This document shows, piece after piece, positions 44,256-55,168 of a stretch of 64,000 nucleotides of DNA. How positions within the stretch are numbered: position 1 is the stretch's first letter; every line of letters begins with the position of its first letter. Location: NCBI GenBank assembly GCA_032358165.1, contig JAALGY010000011.1:1116001-1180000 (forward strand), in the 5' to 3' direction. Below the pieces are notes generated by a model. That model saw only the letters and a list, made by a program, of their open reading frames with translations. It ran no database searches and had not been told where the DNA came from. The stretch is from Diplosphaera chodatii. Taxonomy: Eukaryota > Chlorophyta > Trebouxiophyceae > Prasiolales > Stichococcaceae. A program made the translations under genes and the position numbers.

Positions 44256-47200
44256 ATGAATGGCGTGCACAGCGGTGCAGCTGGGCACGGGTGCCTGCAC
44301 AGCGAGCAGGCGGCAGCCTTGTCGCAGGCGGACACGCAGCTGCAGCACGACGACCTGACCTGCCCCGTGTGCCGGTCGCTGCTGCGCGACCCTTTCGTGA
44401 CAGCATGCGGCCACACCTTCTGCTACCCCTGCGTCTCGCAGCACCTGGCGCACCGCAAGAATTGTCCCTCCTGCGCGGCGTACCTCACCTTCGACCTGGT
44501 GTACCCCAACTTCCTGCTGCAGCAGCTGGCTGCGAAGGTCAAGGTTGCAGACCGGCGCCGCCGGGCGTCAGTTGCAGAGCGCATCCACCAGCTGCTGCGT
44601 GATGCCGATGCTGCGGCAGAAGCAGACGCCACTGCCGGGGTCAAGAGTAGCGCTAGTCTCAGCGAGGAAGACCTGGAAGGGCTGCTCTCAGTGCTGTACG
44701 CACGGAAGCAGGCGCTGCAGCAGCGCAGTGCACAGGACAACTTGCAGCTGTTGCTGCACTTCCTCACCTACTCCAGGTGAGTGTTCGTAGGACTTGTGCA
44801 TACCAATGTGCATCACCAGTACTGCAAGCAACTAAGCATTGCAAACGGTTCGACCATGCGGTTGGACATGCGCAGAAATGCATCTGTCTGATGACATTCA
44901 GGGAGGCGAAGCGGCAAAAGCTACAGGAGCTCAGCCAGCAGCTGCATGTGCTGGAAAATGACATCCAGCTCGTGCAGCAGAGATCCGATGCGGTGTGTTG
45001 GCTCGCGTAGCAACGTATCTGGCAGTCCATATTGTTGCAACAACCATGTGTGGCCCAAGACATGGATGCATGTGTCAAGCTGCTCAGCCTTCCCATGTCG
45101 TTGTGGCAGGTTCCGGAGGACAGCGATGAGCTGACCGAGGACCTGACACTCCCGCCACCTGCCATGCTGCTGCAGAACCGGCTGCGGGAACTATCGACAC
45201 CGCCCTCCTCCAGTGCGCCAGGTGAGCACTCTGGCTGGCTGCTCATTGTCGGATAGCATTATGTAGTCGGTATCACTTGGTTCTCCTGTCAGTTGACTGC
45301 TGAAGCGTGTGTCCTGTGTCTGTGCAGCTGTCTCCGCAGTTGCGAGTGGGCTGTTACCTGCACCATCGCCACTGCCGCAGCCGCAGCCGCAGCCTGAGCC
45401 GCTGCTGACGCAGCCGGTGCATGCAACGGTGCCTCCGCTTCCGAGCGGCGGCAACGAGCAGCATGAATGGCCTGCAGGGCTGCCGGACGCTCCACACGAG
45501 GCGAGCGTTGACAACGTACCAGGCAGTGATCTGCTCTGGCACTGAGGATCATGTCTGGTGTTAACATGCATGTGAGAGGAGTTGACAGTTTGTGAGTGGT
45601 GGGTCATGCTGGACATCACTGGCCTCAGGTCCTCATGCTGCGACTGCAGGATCAACAGATGGCTGCAAGCATCCCAGGGGACACGGTCGGCGGCAGCGAT
45701 GGGTCCCTCGGATCGCCGCATGCTCATGATCAGGCTGCAAGCGGCTTTGTTGATAGCACGGTAGCCTCAGAGGCACGGTCATCAGGCAACCTTCCGCAGC
45801 ACGTCGCAGGCACTGCCACGCGTCAGCGCAGACCTCGCAGCACAGCTGATGATGAAAGGGATGAGATTGAGGCTTTGGACCGAGATGGGCGGGACAGCGG
45901 CGCCGACTTGCCATCTCAGCCCGTGCAGACGCTCAGCCATCATGCCAGTGGCGCAGTCATGCCCGCAGGAGCGCACGCAGTCAGCGGCCCCCTTGCAGCC
46001 AGCCCACTACCAGCCGTCTCGACAGCTCCCTCCGCAGGGGCACCAGCAGCGTCCCTGGCAGCTGCAGCCGCAGCCAGCGCAGCCACAGGCGGCACTGCAG
46101 CCACGTCATCGCAGCCCTTGCCCGCGCCGGTGGCCGTCTCAGTGGATGCGGCGGAGGAGGCGAGGGAAAAGCGGCGGCGGCGGGTTGCGGCGCAGCTCAA
46201 GGACCTGCAGCAGTGCTACTTGGCACTGCGCTCGAAGCAGTCCGCCCTGGAGCTCGACCGCCTGCCGTCGCAGGTGAGTAGCACCGCACTCGGCCTACAT
46301 GTAGCTCACCGTCGGTCGGGCTGTGTGAGTGAAACTCAGGCATCTTATAGGTTCGGCTTCCAACACGCATGTACCCATCTAAGCCAGGCTCACGGCACTC
46401 ATGCTTCTCCTTCTTCTCAGCTTGAAATGCCGTTTACATCCCTGCATGCTGAACTTGATGAAGAGGCAGCTGAGCAGGCGCGCACAGGCAGTGGCATGCA
46501 GTGCGAAGCTGATCTGAGCTTCTGCTGAAGCAGCACTCCATCGTTGACGACCACCATATGCTTGCAGCTGCCCACGCCTGGCGAACCAGCTGCGAAGAGG
46601 CTGAAGACGGAGGGCATGCCGGCGGTGACGTCTGGCATGGAACCCGAGGGCCTCGCCGAGTTCTCCCGCATGCTGTCGGTCTTCACCCACTTCGGCAGCC
46701 TCCAGGTACATCTTCACCAGGGTCAGGAACCGTACATGTATCGTGATCTTCATTGCATGTGCGACCTGGGCGTGCTTGTGCTGCGCAGGCAATCAGTCAG
46801 TGCCATTGCACAGCAAAAGTTCCTCAAAGTTGTACAGGATGTTTGCAAAGGTCCTCTGCAGCTGAATCATGCAGCCACCACCAGAATCTGTGGTGCTGTG
46901 AACTGCAGGTGGTAGCGCAGGTGCCGCGTGCCAGTGCCCGCCAGTCGTCAGCCATCCTGTCCTCCATCGAATTTGACCGTGACGCTACCCTCTTTGCAAC
47001 TGCCGGCGTCTCGAAGCGCATTTCCATCTTCGACTTTGCAACGGTGAGTCGAAAGTGGCACTCGCATCAGCTGCATTACATGCGGCATATGCATGCATAG
47101 TGTTGATCTGGATGGGTTGCAACATCACACCCAGACGCCTACAACATCCCGATATTTGCTGTAGGTGATGCGTAACCCGCTGGAGACGCAGCACCGGCCC

Positions 47201-48863
47201 CATGCTGAGATATCCACACGCTCCAAGCTCAGCTGCCTGTCATGGAACAAGTACTTGCGGCCTCACATCATCTCCTCCGATTATGAGGGTACGGTGGCAT
47301 GTGCTGCCCGGTCCAAACTGGCTTGTTTGCACACCCGGGACCGCCACAGTGTTTGTGCGATGTGGCCTGAGTGGGTAGCCAAAACCATATGCACATGAGC
47401 AGGCGTTGTAGCTTTGTGGGACGTGACTACGGGGCAGCAGCTATCAGAATATGAGGCGCACGAGAAGCGCATCTGGACGGTGGACTTCTGCCACAGCGAC
47501 CCCATGCACTTCGTCTCTGGCTCCGATGATGGCTGGGTGAAGGTGTGATTGCCTTTGAGTACTTGGAACTTTCGAATCGCCTCGCCATGACGTTTTTTGA
47601 AGCAGTGTAGGCCGGTAGCAAAGTCTGCTTTGCCCTCCATGGGCTCAGCAGTACGAAGTATGGCTGCGCCTGCCGAGTCAAGAGCAAATATGTTCACCTG
47701 TGTGAGTCACTGGCGTGCAGATATGGTCGACGAAGGAGCAGGACAGCCTGGCAGCCATCGATATGAAGGCCAATGTGTGCTGCGTGAAGTACAACCCAGC
47801 GCAGGCGCACCAGGTGCCTTGCGTGTGCTCGAGCCCTGAAGGCCTTTTGCAGATTGCGTTGCGATAATGTCACATTATACTGCACGATATTGATGGTAGC
47901 CTGCATTCCTTTGGCTGCAGCTCCAAACACTTCTGTGTGTCCCCGTCCAGATTGCCATCGGATCAGCAGACCACTGCGTGCATGTGTACGACCTGCGGCG
48001 GACCAACACCGCCCTGCACGTCATGGCGGGTGGGCAGCCGATCTGATGCATCCCCTGTGCAAAGTGGATGCTCCGGCCAGGCGACAGGCTTGACTTTGAG
48101 CTCGTGCGGCTGCGTGTATCACAACCTTGTGGAAGAAATGCATGATGGCCTACACTGCACCAACTCGCTTCGCAGGGCACAGCAAGGCGGTGGCATATGT
48201 GCGATTTGTGGACAGCGGCGAGGTGATGTCCGCCTCCACCGACAGCACGCTGCGGCTCTGGGACCTGCCCTCGCAGGTGAGGAGCCCTCGCACAGCAGCA
48301 GCCACTTATTCTGCCATATTAACAAGCTTGCTTGTGCATGCGACAGCGCCACCTCTGCAGACATGAAGCATGTGCACTACCAATCGAGCCCCATCCAACC
48401 CTGGCATGTGTTCCTGCAGTCGTGCACGCGCATCTATCGGGGGCACATGAACGAGAAGAATTTCGTGGGCATGTCGGTGGACGGCGAGTTCATTGCGTGT
48501 GGCAGCGAACAGAACGAGGTGATGACGACCCACAGATGCGCCCCTGCAGTGCCATGTCACTTGCCCTCATAGCAATCGTTTTGGCATGTGCCAAGATGTC
48601 CGTATGTCAGCGTGCCTACTGTTTGCAGACCGTAAGCACGTCCATGTCTTGCGCAGATCTACGTGTACTACAAGTCGATGTCGCGGCCGATCGCGCAGCA
48701 GGATTTTTCGGCAAACCCCGTGTGTGCCGGCGCCGATGCTGCGCCATCGACGCCAGACGCCGCCCAATTCATCAGCTCTGTGTGCTGGAAGCCGCGCACC
48801 AACACGCTGCTGACGGCCAACAGCTCTGGCGTCGTGAAGGTGATGACCCTGACGCACGATTGA
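44256..48863 (+). CDS. COP1: COP1 E3 ubiquitin ligase (RING, coiled coil, WD40)
   Basis: Exon 1 (44256-44777) encodes the RING: DDLTCPVCRSLLRDPFVTAC, GHTFCYPCVSQHL and KNCPSCAAYL, then NFLLQQLAAK as in plant COP1. A coiled coil follows (AKRQKLQELSQQLHVLENDI). The middle is a long Ala/Pro/Ser-rich stretch with a basic KRRRRVAAQL helix and a possible nuclear signal AAKRLKTEG. The WD40 propeller reads SSIEFDRDATLFATAGVSKR, RSKLSCLSWNKYLRPHIISS, DYEG, HEKRIWTVDFCHSDPMHFVS, GSDDGWVKIWSTKEQ, NVCCVKYNPAQAH, GSADHCVHVYDLRRTN, GHSKAVAYVRFVDSGEVMSA, STDSTLRLWDLPSQ, GHMNEKNFVGMSVDGEFIAC and SSVCWKPRTNTLLTANSSG. COP1 targets transcription factors for degradation in light signalling. About thirteen exons, stop TGA at 48861-48863. 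The linker is longer and more repetitive than in land plants. Confidence 0.94.
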
Positions 48864-49197
48864 AGGCAGCTGGCCTGGCGGTGGACGGTCAGAAATGAAG
48901 TCAGTGAGGAGACTGTTACTGCGGAGAGTACTACTGCGAGTTGTCTTCGGTGCGGAGGCGTATCGCCGATTATCTAGTGAGACCTTCAGTGAGTGTAGAT
49001 AGGCTTGAGGAGTTTGGTCAGTATATCATCAGTTCGGTAGGCTTCTTCAAAGGGCAAGCGAAACCTGAGTCAAGTGATGGTCTCCATTCCGCTGCCACGA
49101 CATGTAGTACCTCATGCCGCACTGGTCTCATCACAAACTCATTTGCGCGTCAGCGAGAGGAAGAATGCTCGCTTGAGGCTATGCAGTGCTTCGTATC
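48864..49197. other. COP1 3' region / MAT1 upstream region without a RING exon
   Basis: 334 bp, less GC-rich than the exons. I read all three plus frames for a Cys/His RING pattern and found none: one frame has a lone CLRCGG, another is a 92-codon ORF starting MSSVRRRIADYL without zinc ligands. Confidence 0.5.
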
Positions 49198-50119
49198 ATG
49201 GGTGCTGATTCACTGCTAGAGCGGGAGCGCAAGATCCGTCGGAAGGTGGACGCCATGTGAGTTGTGTGCGCATGCTCCGTTCCGCCTTGTGCGCGGCACT
49301 GCAGGTGGTGCACATATCGACAGCACCATGACTCGACCCGGACGCCAGGCGTGCCCCTGAGATGCAGATTCAACAAGCGGGAGGAGGACTTCAGCAGCCG
49401 AGCAGAGTGGGACAACTGCTTGGAGGAGAGGGAGGACATTGCATTCAACCTTATTGAAAATATTGACGTCGCTGCGGCCAATGAGCGTCTGAGCCGCTAC
49501 GAGCAGGAGAACGCCGAGAGCATCGTCGCCGTCGCGGCACGACAGGTGTCATGGAGTCAGCAAGTGGCCAGCCATGTGGACACACAGATGTGCGCGGGTT
49601 GTGCACGTCACTCTCTTCCACACTGCTGGTGGTCGACGTGCAGGCGGAGGCCGCCAGGCAGGCAGAAGCCACAGCAGTGACTCGTGATGGGGACGGTGAT
49701 GCAATCAGTAGTCTGCAGGCAGCTGCCGCCACGGCAACAGAGCATGCCGAGGGACATGGCTCGCTGCAGTATGCAGCCGCGCAGCCTGGCGCAGCAGACA
49801 TGAGGTGCGTGATGCCCTCAGAAAGCTGTGCAATTCGTTACTCAGCTGTGTGCTTTCCGACTGAGATACATGGTAGACACTTGGAGGCAGGACGTGCCCT
49901 GATGTTACATGTATCAGCCCACTGATACACCCATGCGCCTGCAGGCCTGGCCCCCCGCCACAAGTCGTCCAGCAGAGTGTCGATACTGTGTGGCCACAGA
50001 GGGATCCGGACCTCAATCAGCAGCAGTTGCATGCCCTTATGGCCAAGGCCAGTGGATGGGATCCCGGCACTGTGAATGTGCGGGCAGTTCAGCAGGCATA
50101 TGGCTCGTTGCAGGTCTGA
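49198..50119 (+). CDS. MNAT1: MAT1 (CDK-activating kinase assembly factor), RING not found
   Basis: The in-frame ATG at 49198 starts MGADSLLERERKIRRKVDAM and joins the next exon's FNKREEDFSSRAEWDNCLEE, followed by REDIAFNLIENIDVAAANER and LSRYEQENAES. This is the central MAT1 helix region (NKREEDF is the hallmark). Later exons give an Ala-rich helix (EAARQAEATAVTRDGDG), then PGPPPQVVQQSVDTVWPQRD and ASGWDPGTVNVRAVQQAYGS, which aligns with the conserved MAT1 C-terminus that binds CDK7-cyclin H. Stop TGA at 50117-50119. MAT1 links CAK to TFIIH. The usual N-terminal C3HC4 RING of about 65 residues is missing from the 334 bp upstream. An acceptor at 49186 would allow an upstream exon, but I saw no suitable one. 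Confidence 0.8.
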
Positions 50120-50308
50120 TGTTACAATCAATGCTCAGACACACTGCGACTGATGATTCATGCTCGTCACGATATGTCCATCGTACATGAGTTGGTGACG
50201 GGCAGGTAATGGCTGCCGATTCTGATAGGAGACCCCAAGTATATCTGACAGGTGACAAAACCAACAAGTTCTTCTGATGTGCCAGAGCACTTCTGTGACA
50301 GGACAGCC

Positions 50309-51741
50309 TCATTGTGTGGATGTAGCGCCAGCCTCCTTTGCATCGACATCCTTGCCCCATCCCAGGATCTTGAACAGCGTCGCGCTTGAGGTGCCAATAA
50401 ATGGCTTCACGAATCCAGGGATGAAGGTCTGCATGCCACGGCATAGCAGAGTCGGGACTAGGGAATGACATGTACAAGCGGGATCCAACAGCTGCAAAGC
50501 CACTTTCAGCGCACGCACCTACACGACTGGGATGCATGAATGGATAGATGCTTACCGATTTGTTATGCCAGACCTCTATGTGGCTGAGAATCTTGCCACT
50601 GTCCTTCTGCACCTCCAGCGTTGTCGTGGCCTGCAGCAGTAGGCGAATGGACCTTGCATGCTGCCCATCCTACTGTTTGAAAACAGTGATGCGACAGAAC
50701 ACCTTGCTGATGCTGAAGCACCGCATGCAGGGGAGCTGATGCATCTCGCACACCTCGATATCCACCTTCTCCGGCATCAGCTTCTTGCTGAGCCAGCTGG
50801 TGCGCTCTGTGACATAGTGCTGCGTGTTCTCCACCTGGGCCTGTGACGCACCAGGGCAGCATGCTGTGGGTCGCAGGTGGCAGCTATCAGCAACGTACAT
50901 GACACTAGCACATCTGCACGCACAGACGCACCCACCGTTTGCAGCTGACAGTCGTGAAGACTCTAGAGTCGCTGCAACACTCACCTCGTAGACATCCGGC
51001 CGGCTTCCCTCTGTCACAGTCAAACTCTTTTGGTCCAGCTTGACGGCTGAGAAAGCCTTGATCAGGCCGTAGAACTCGAGTGCGATGTCCTTGTGGCCCC
51101 GCACCTTCATCAGTGGGTCTGCGCATGACAATCATCCATCAATCTGTCATCAAAAACCATGTCCGACTGCGCAGAACGCTGGAGCTGTCTGCATATGTGG
51201 TGCAAGAGTCACGACCACGCCAGCTCGAGTGTGAACAGACTGTTCCTACCCATGAAGAAAGCCTTCGGATCATAGCGTTCCCTGCAGATACACTGGAGGC
51301 GTCAACAGGTATTGCTGGTGTGATCAAATGCTAGCGTCTAACTGTGAGTCGCACAGGACCCATTAGGCAACTTACCACCCATGTCGTACGCACCTGATGA
51401 TCGTGCTCTGCTCCTTCACATCGCGGTTCTGAAACATCACCAGCATCTGCACATGGCAACACGCGCCCAATTACACGTGCAGACTGCCATGAGCAGCAGC
51501 AACAAGAGTGGACCTTCTTTTGATCGCGCATCGCTGGAGGCCTGCCCGTAGCAGAGTAGCAGTGACTTCGACTTACCTCGGACACAGCAGCCTGGACGAC
51601 CTGGGGCACGGGTGTGATGGCCTGTTTGGCAACTGCTGGATTTGCAGTCGCCATGATGAGAAGGGTTGCAACGCCTATCACAGCACACAGGCTCAACCGC
51701 GGGATCGTGCGTCGCGTGGTGCTGACGCTACGAGTGGTCAT
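50309..51741 (-). CDS. NTF2-like (DUF2358-type) protein with N-terminal targeting segment
   Basis: The ATG at 51741 starts a Thr/Arg-rich leader followed by a hydrophobic run (LSLCAVIGVATLLIMATANP) and AVAKQ, resembling a thylakoid or secretory targeting sequence with an AxA-type cleavage site. Exons then give MLVMFQNRDVKEQSTIIR, ERYDPKAFFMDPLMKVRGHK, DIALEFYGLIKAFSAVKLDQ, KLMPEKVDIEVCEMHQLPCM, ATTTLEVQKDSGKILSHIEV and a last exon TFIPGFVKPFIGTSSATLFK ending at TGA 50311-50309. The FxDP..KVxG block and the HIEVW strand are typical of NTF2/SnoaL-fold DUF2358 proteins of algae and plants. No catalytic residues can be named. Plastid location is an inference. Confidence 0.65.
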
Positions 51742-52302
51742 GCTGGGCAAGACTGGGTCAAATGCAAGTATGAGTCCACGTTGTCTGATGCCGGCAGTAC
51801 TGCTACCGTACACATCCAGGGCGAGTGATGAAGAGGATTGAAGACTTTGTAGAGCTAACATCCGCGTGCTGCATGCTGCAAGTTGAACAGTTACTGCGTC
51901 TCCGCCTGATTTTTGGCCGATGCTGCAGCAACGGCGTATGTACGTAGGATATGGGTTCCTGCCCAATTTGATATGCATGCAGGGTGGCAAGCTGGCATAT
52001 GTGGATGGGTCGAAAACATCCAGCAACATCATGCCTTTGGTAAGGTATGTTCTAGGAGGCGCGCTATATTTACCACGTCCGAACAACCTGCCCAGCTGAC
52101 CATGCCGCGCCGTAGAGCAGGCTGAGGTCTTGGGCGAAGATTGCAAATGCATTAACTCGGCAGCACAAGCCAGCAAGTGAATGCACAGCTGTGGCAGGCC
52201 CATAGCAGCAATACAATAGGTGTAGCAGAGCAGCGGCCCCGCCATGACATGCTTGTTCTTCTCTGGGCACAGACCGCCAGCAATCTACAGGTTGTGGGGC
52301 CT

Positions 52303-52962
52303 TCACTTCAGCACATCATCCAGCTTGCCCTCCTCCACGAGCGCCTCAAACCGCAGCAGCACGAACCCGGCTGCCAGGCCCTGCAGGCACACATCACCAC
52401 GAGCTCTGACGTCCGTGCAAGCATGACGGGCAGACAGCGACGCCATGTAATTGCCAACAAGGGATCCTCTTCCACTCGGCAAGGTACGTGAAAGCTCACC
52501 ACCAGAGTGATGGCGAACATGACGGTGGCGAATCCGCTGATCTCGGCGAACTCGCCGGCGACCTCCGCGATGGGCATGGCCTGGCAGACTGGGCCGCCGC
52601 TGCGGCGGGTGTTGGGCGCCGCCAGTGTGCTGCGGCCCAGCGCAGGCATGCTGCGCACATCAAGAAGCACGTCAGCAAGACACCACTGAGACTCCGTTGG
52701 CGACTCGAGTGGAGCTCCATGAGCAGGCACCTCATCCCTCTGAAGTGTCAGGGTGGCTGATGTGCTGGACCTGATCTGCTGCAGCTGCAGCCGCACGGCA
52801 AGACCAAGCAACTACAAGCAGTCTCGACTTGCACCTGCGGAGAGCTGTCGCGCTGCGGAGGTTGGCTGCCTGCGGAGTGGCCGCTGACCGTTGCATCCTG
52901 CCTGCACGGCTGGCACGGAGGCAGGGCGCCTGGCTGCTGCACACTGTACTCATCGCGGCCAT
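52303..52962 (-). CDS. petM: Cytochrome b6f complex subunit VII, PetM (nuclear-encoded)
   Basis: Three exons: 52962-52835, about 52650-52499, and 52380-52303. The first exon is a chloroplast transit peptide (MAAMSTVCSSQAPCLRASRA, rich in Ser, Ala and Arg). The mature part is AEVAGEFAEISGFATVMFAI, then TLVGLAAGFVLLRFEALVEE and GKLDDVLK. One membrane helix and the RFEALVEEGK end match PetM of Chlamydomonas and cyanobacteria. PetM is a small peripheral subunit that stabilises the b6f dimer in the thylakoid. Exon joins are in frame. The tail is about five residues longer than the common EEGKI end. Confidence 0.9.
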
Positions 52963-53363
52963 GCTGATAAGCTACTGATGCTGTGCAGCGAGCAGAGTTT
53001 GTGATCGCGCGGTGGGCAAGCAACAGCAGCAACACCGCACCGCGTCCGTGCTCAGCCTCATGGATCAGACACAGCTTATCAGCGTAGGTGCCGTGCTAAT
53101 CGAGTAGGTGGCAGGGGGTCTATAACCCTCTAGACCTGCCAGCATGCAGCAAACAGCCCGCATAGCGCTGCACAGCGTGCAGCTCTCGACTCTACTTGCA
53201 ATACTCGCAAACTGCTGGTTGCTGTGTTGACTGTCTGCTTCACGAAGGCCGCTTGCCCCTTCGCTTCCAGCACTAGGTGCCTCTGGATCAGCTCAAAGTG
53301 TCTGTGTGCTGAGCACTTTCATCCGTTATATCCGCCAGACAGGTGCTGAAAGCTTGAGCTACC
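52963..53363. promoter_or_regulatory. Divergent promoter region between petM and Y14
   Basis: 401 bp between outward-facing starts, containing no recognised coding sequence. TCTATAAC near 53118 is weakly TATA-like. Confidence 0.35.
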
Positions 53364-53879
53364 ATGGGGGATGTCGAATTTGAGCCCAACGATGACGAGA
53401 TGCTGGACCTAGACGGAGCAGAGGCACAGCCCCCACCGCGGCTGCGCTCGAAGGTCACGGCAGTGAAGAAGCAGAAGGGCAGGGGCTTCAGGGGCGCTGC
53501 AGACCCAGACGCGCCGCCGGATAGGCATGCCGGCCGATACGAGTCGCTGGAGACGGGCACAGGGCCCGGCCCTCAGAAATCTGTGGAAGGCTGGGTGGTG
53601 TTCGCCACCAACATCCACGAGGAGGCGCAGGAGGAGGATGTGCATGAGGCGTTTGCTGAGTTCGGCGAGATCAAGAACATCTACTTGAATCTGGACCGAC
53701 GGACTGGCTACGTCAAGGGCTATGCGCTCATTGAGTACCCACAGCAGCGGGAGGCGAAGGCCGCGATTGAGGGTATGGATGGGCAAGAGCTGCTCACCCA
53801 GCCGGTCAATTGCACATGGGCATTCAGCCAGGGGGCGCTGCGCAGAGGACGGCCTGCTGGCAACCGCAGCCGGAGGTAG
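53364..53879 (+). CDS. RBM8A: Y14/RBM8A, exon junction complex RNA-binding protein
   Basis: A single-exon gene of 171 codons, ATG at 53364. An acidic N-terminus (MGDVEFEPNDDEMLDLDGAE) leads into SVEGWVVFATNIHEEAQEED, VHEAFAEFGEIKNIYLNLDR, RTGYVKGYALIEYPQQREAK and AAIEGMDGQELLTQPVNCTW. This is the Y14 RRM, including the ALIEY surface that binds MAGO rather than RNA. The C-terminus is Arg-rich and ends GRPAGNRSRR, as in plants. Y14-MAGO locks eIF4A3 on spliced mRNA. It is notable in being intronless while its neighbours have many introns. Confidence 0.96.
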   Translation: MGDVEFEPNDDEMLDLDGAEAQPPPRLRSKVTAVKKQKGRGFRGAADPDAPPDRHAGRYESLETGTGPGPQKSVEGWVVFATNIHEEAQEEDVHEAFAEFGEIKNIYLNLDRRTGYVKGYALIEYPQQREAKAAIEGMDGQELLTQPVNCTWAFSQGALRRGRPAGNRSRR

Positions 53880-54113
53880 CTCAGCAGCTGCACGCATTGA
53901 AGAGCTGTGGGAGGCGATCATCGCCATGGACTCATGCAAAGGCATTCGGCGCCGACAGTGTCCGAACCAACCTACCGTTGATATGCTTGGCCGACTCTGC
54001 TGTGATTCGAGTGGCTGAGATTGTGGCAGCACATCATTCCCTCTTCCACATGAGGGCACGCCCAGATGACTTCGCTGAGATTCAACCTGCCAGATCGAGT
54101 GCATTCAGTCCTG

Positions 54114-54407
54114 CTATAGAGCTGCGCTCTCAAACGACTGCATAATCCGCCTCAGACTGTCTGCTGCCTGTTTGATGTCGGCTTGAGTGGGACGCTCCGG
54201 CAGCGGAGGCACTGCAGACTGCGGCAGGCCCACCGCCATTGCATCCTGACAACAGTCCATATACATGCACATCAGCAACATACATTTGCACAGCAGGGGC
54301 ATGGTAGCAAAGCCGCAAGGCAATGCCACCCGCTGACGTACCTTTGCTTGCTGATCATACATGTCTTTCCAGCGGTCTACCGTGCTGTCCTGAGCATCCT
54401 TGATCAC
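54114..54407 (-). CDS. 3' part of a small unknown gene
   Basis: Two exons are clear on the minus strand: one reading VIKDAQDSTVDRWKDMYDQQ followed by AK and donor GTACGT, and a last exon reading DAMAVGLPQSAVPPLPERPT and QADIKQAADSLRRIMQSFES, ending SAAL before TAG. The product is short, helical and hydrophilic. An acceptor (ACCGCAG) precedes the first exon, so at least one upstream exon exists; the ATG at 54522-54520 (MSSSEPV...) is near but I could not join it in phase. No family recognised. Confidence 0.5.
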   Translation of the reverse strand: MIKDAQDSTVDRWKDMYDQQAKVRQRVALPCGFATMPLLCKCMLLMCMYMDCCQDAMAVGLPQSAVPPLPERPTQADIKQAADSLRRIMQSFESAAL

Positions 54408-55168
54408 CCTGCGGTGGATGCTCAGGTGCAGGGCTTGATCATGGCGAAGGGCGCCAGCATGTGTCAGGGTGCAGTGACATGCAGGACTACAGCGGTGTCA
54501 CAACAGGCTCACTGGAGCTCATATTGAAGCGGTGAGCTGGCCTCTGTCTCATGACTGTCGCCTGCTGCATGTATGCCACGCCAAAGCGCCCGTGATTTGC
54601 CTGTCGATCATGAAATTAATCCATGTGACATCCATCGTTCGTGCTGCCAGTACATGTGCATGCTGCGCATGTGAGCAGCACACAGTTTCAACTGCTGATC
54701 AACAGGCATTGCCGAAGCAAGGTTTCGGGCCATCTGTTGTCAGTGGTCAGCTGACGCAATGGCCTCCATCATGTCCCATGCAGTACCTCTTATGCTTCGA
54801 AAGTGTTGTTGGCAGTTGAGACGTGGAGACTGGGTGATAGTATGGGCGAGGCAACCCTCGCGAGGTATCAAGTGCGCCCGTTGCATAAGCGCATGTAGAC
54901 CACCATGCGCCATTACATGGTCGTCGTTGGAAAAGGATGGTCAAGCCCACAACCTCCCCTGACCTATGCTTGATCAATATACGTGGCGACTGTCAAACCT
55001 CCAGATGCAAACGTTGAGTCGGTTGAATGCGCAATTTGCAGCATGCAGCATGCACGTGGCCATATTGGAGCTGCATGATGGAAGTGAAATTAGTTCTGTC
55101 ACGTGCACAACTTGCAATTGCGTTGCAAGACCGAATAGGCTCGTACATCGTGACAGCTTCCCCAAGGC
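54408..55168. other. Region between the small gene and the MTHFR-like gene
   Basis: 761 bp. It must contain the missing 5' exon or exons of the small minus-strand gene and the promoter of the plus-strand gene. Nothing else could be supported. Confidence 0.35.

Noticed and set aside
48941..49219. 92-codon ORF (MSSVRRRIADYL...) as a separate gene or the MAT1 N-terminus
   Set aside because: It lacks zinc ligands and does not join MAT1 in frame; it looks like untranslated sequence.
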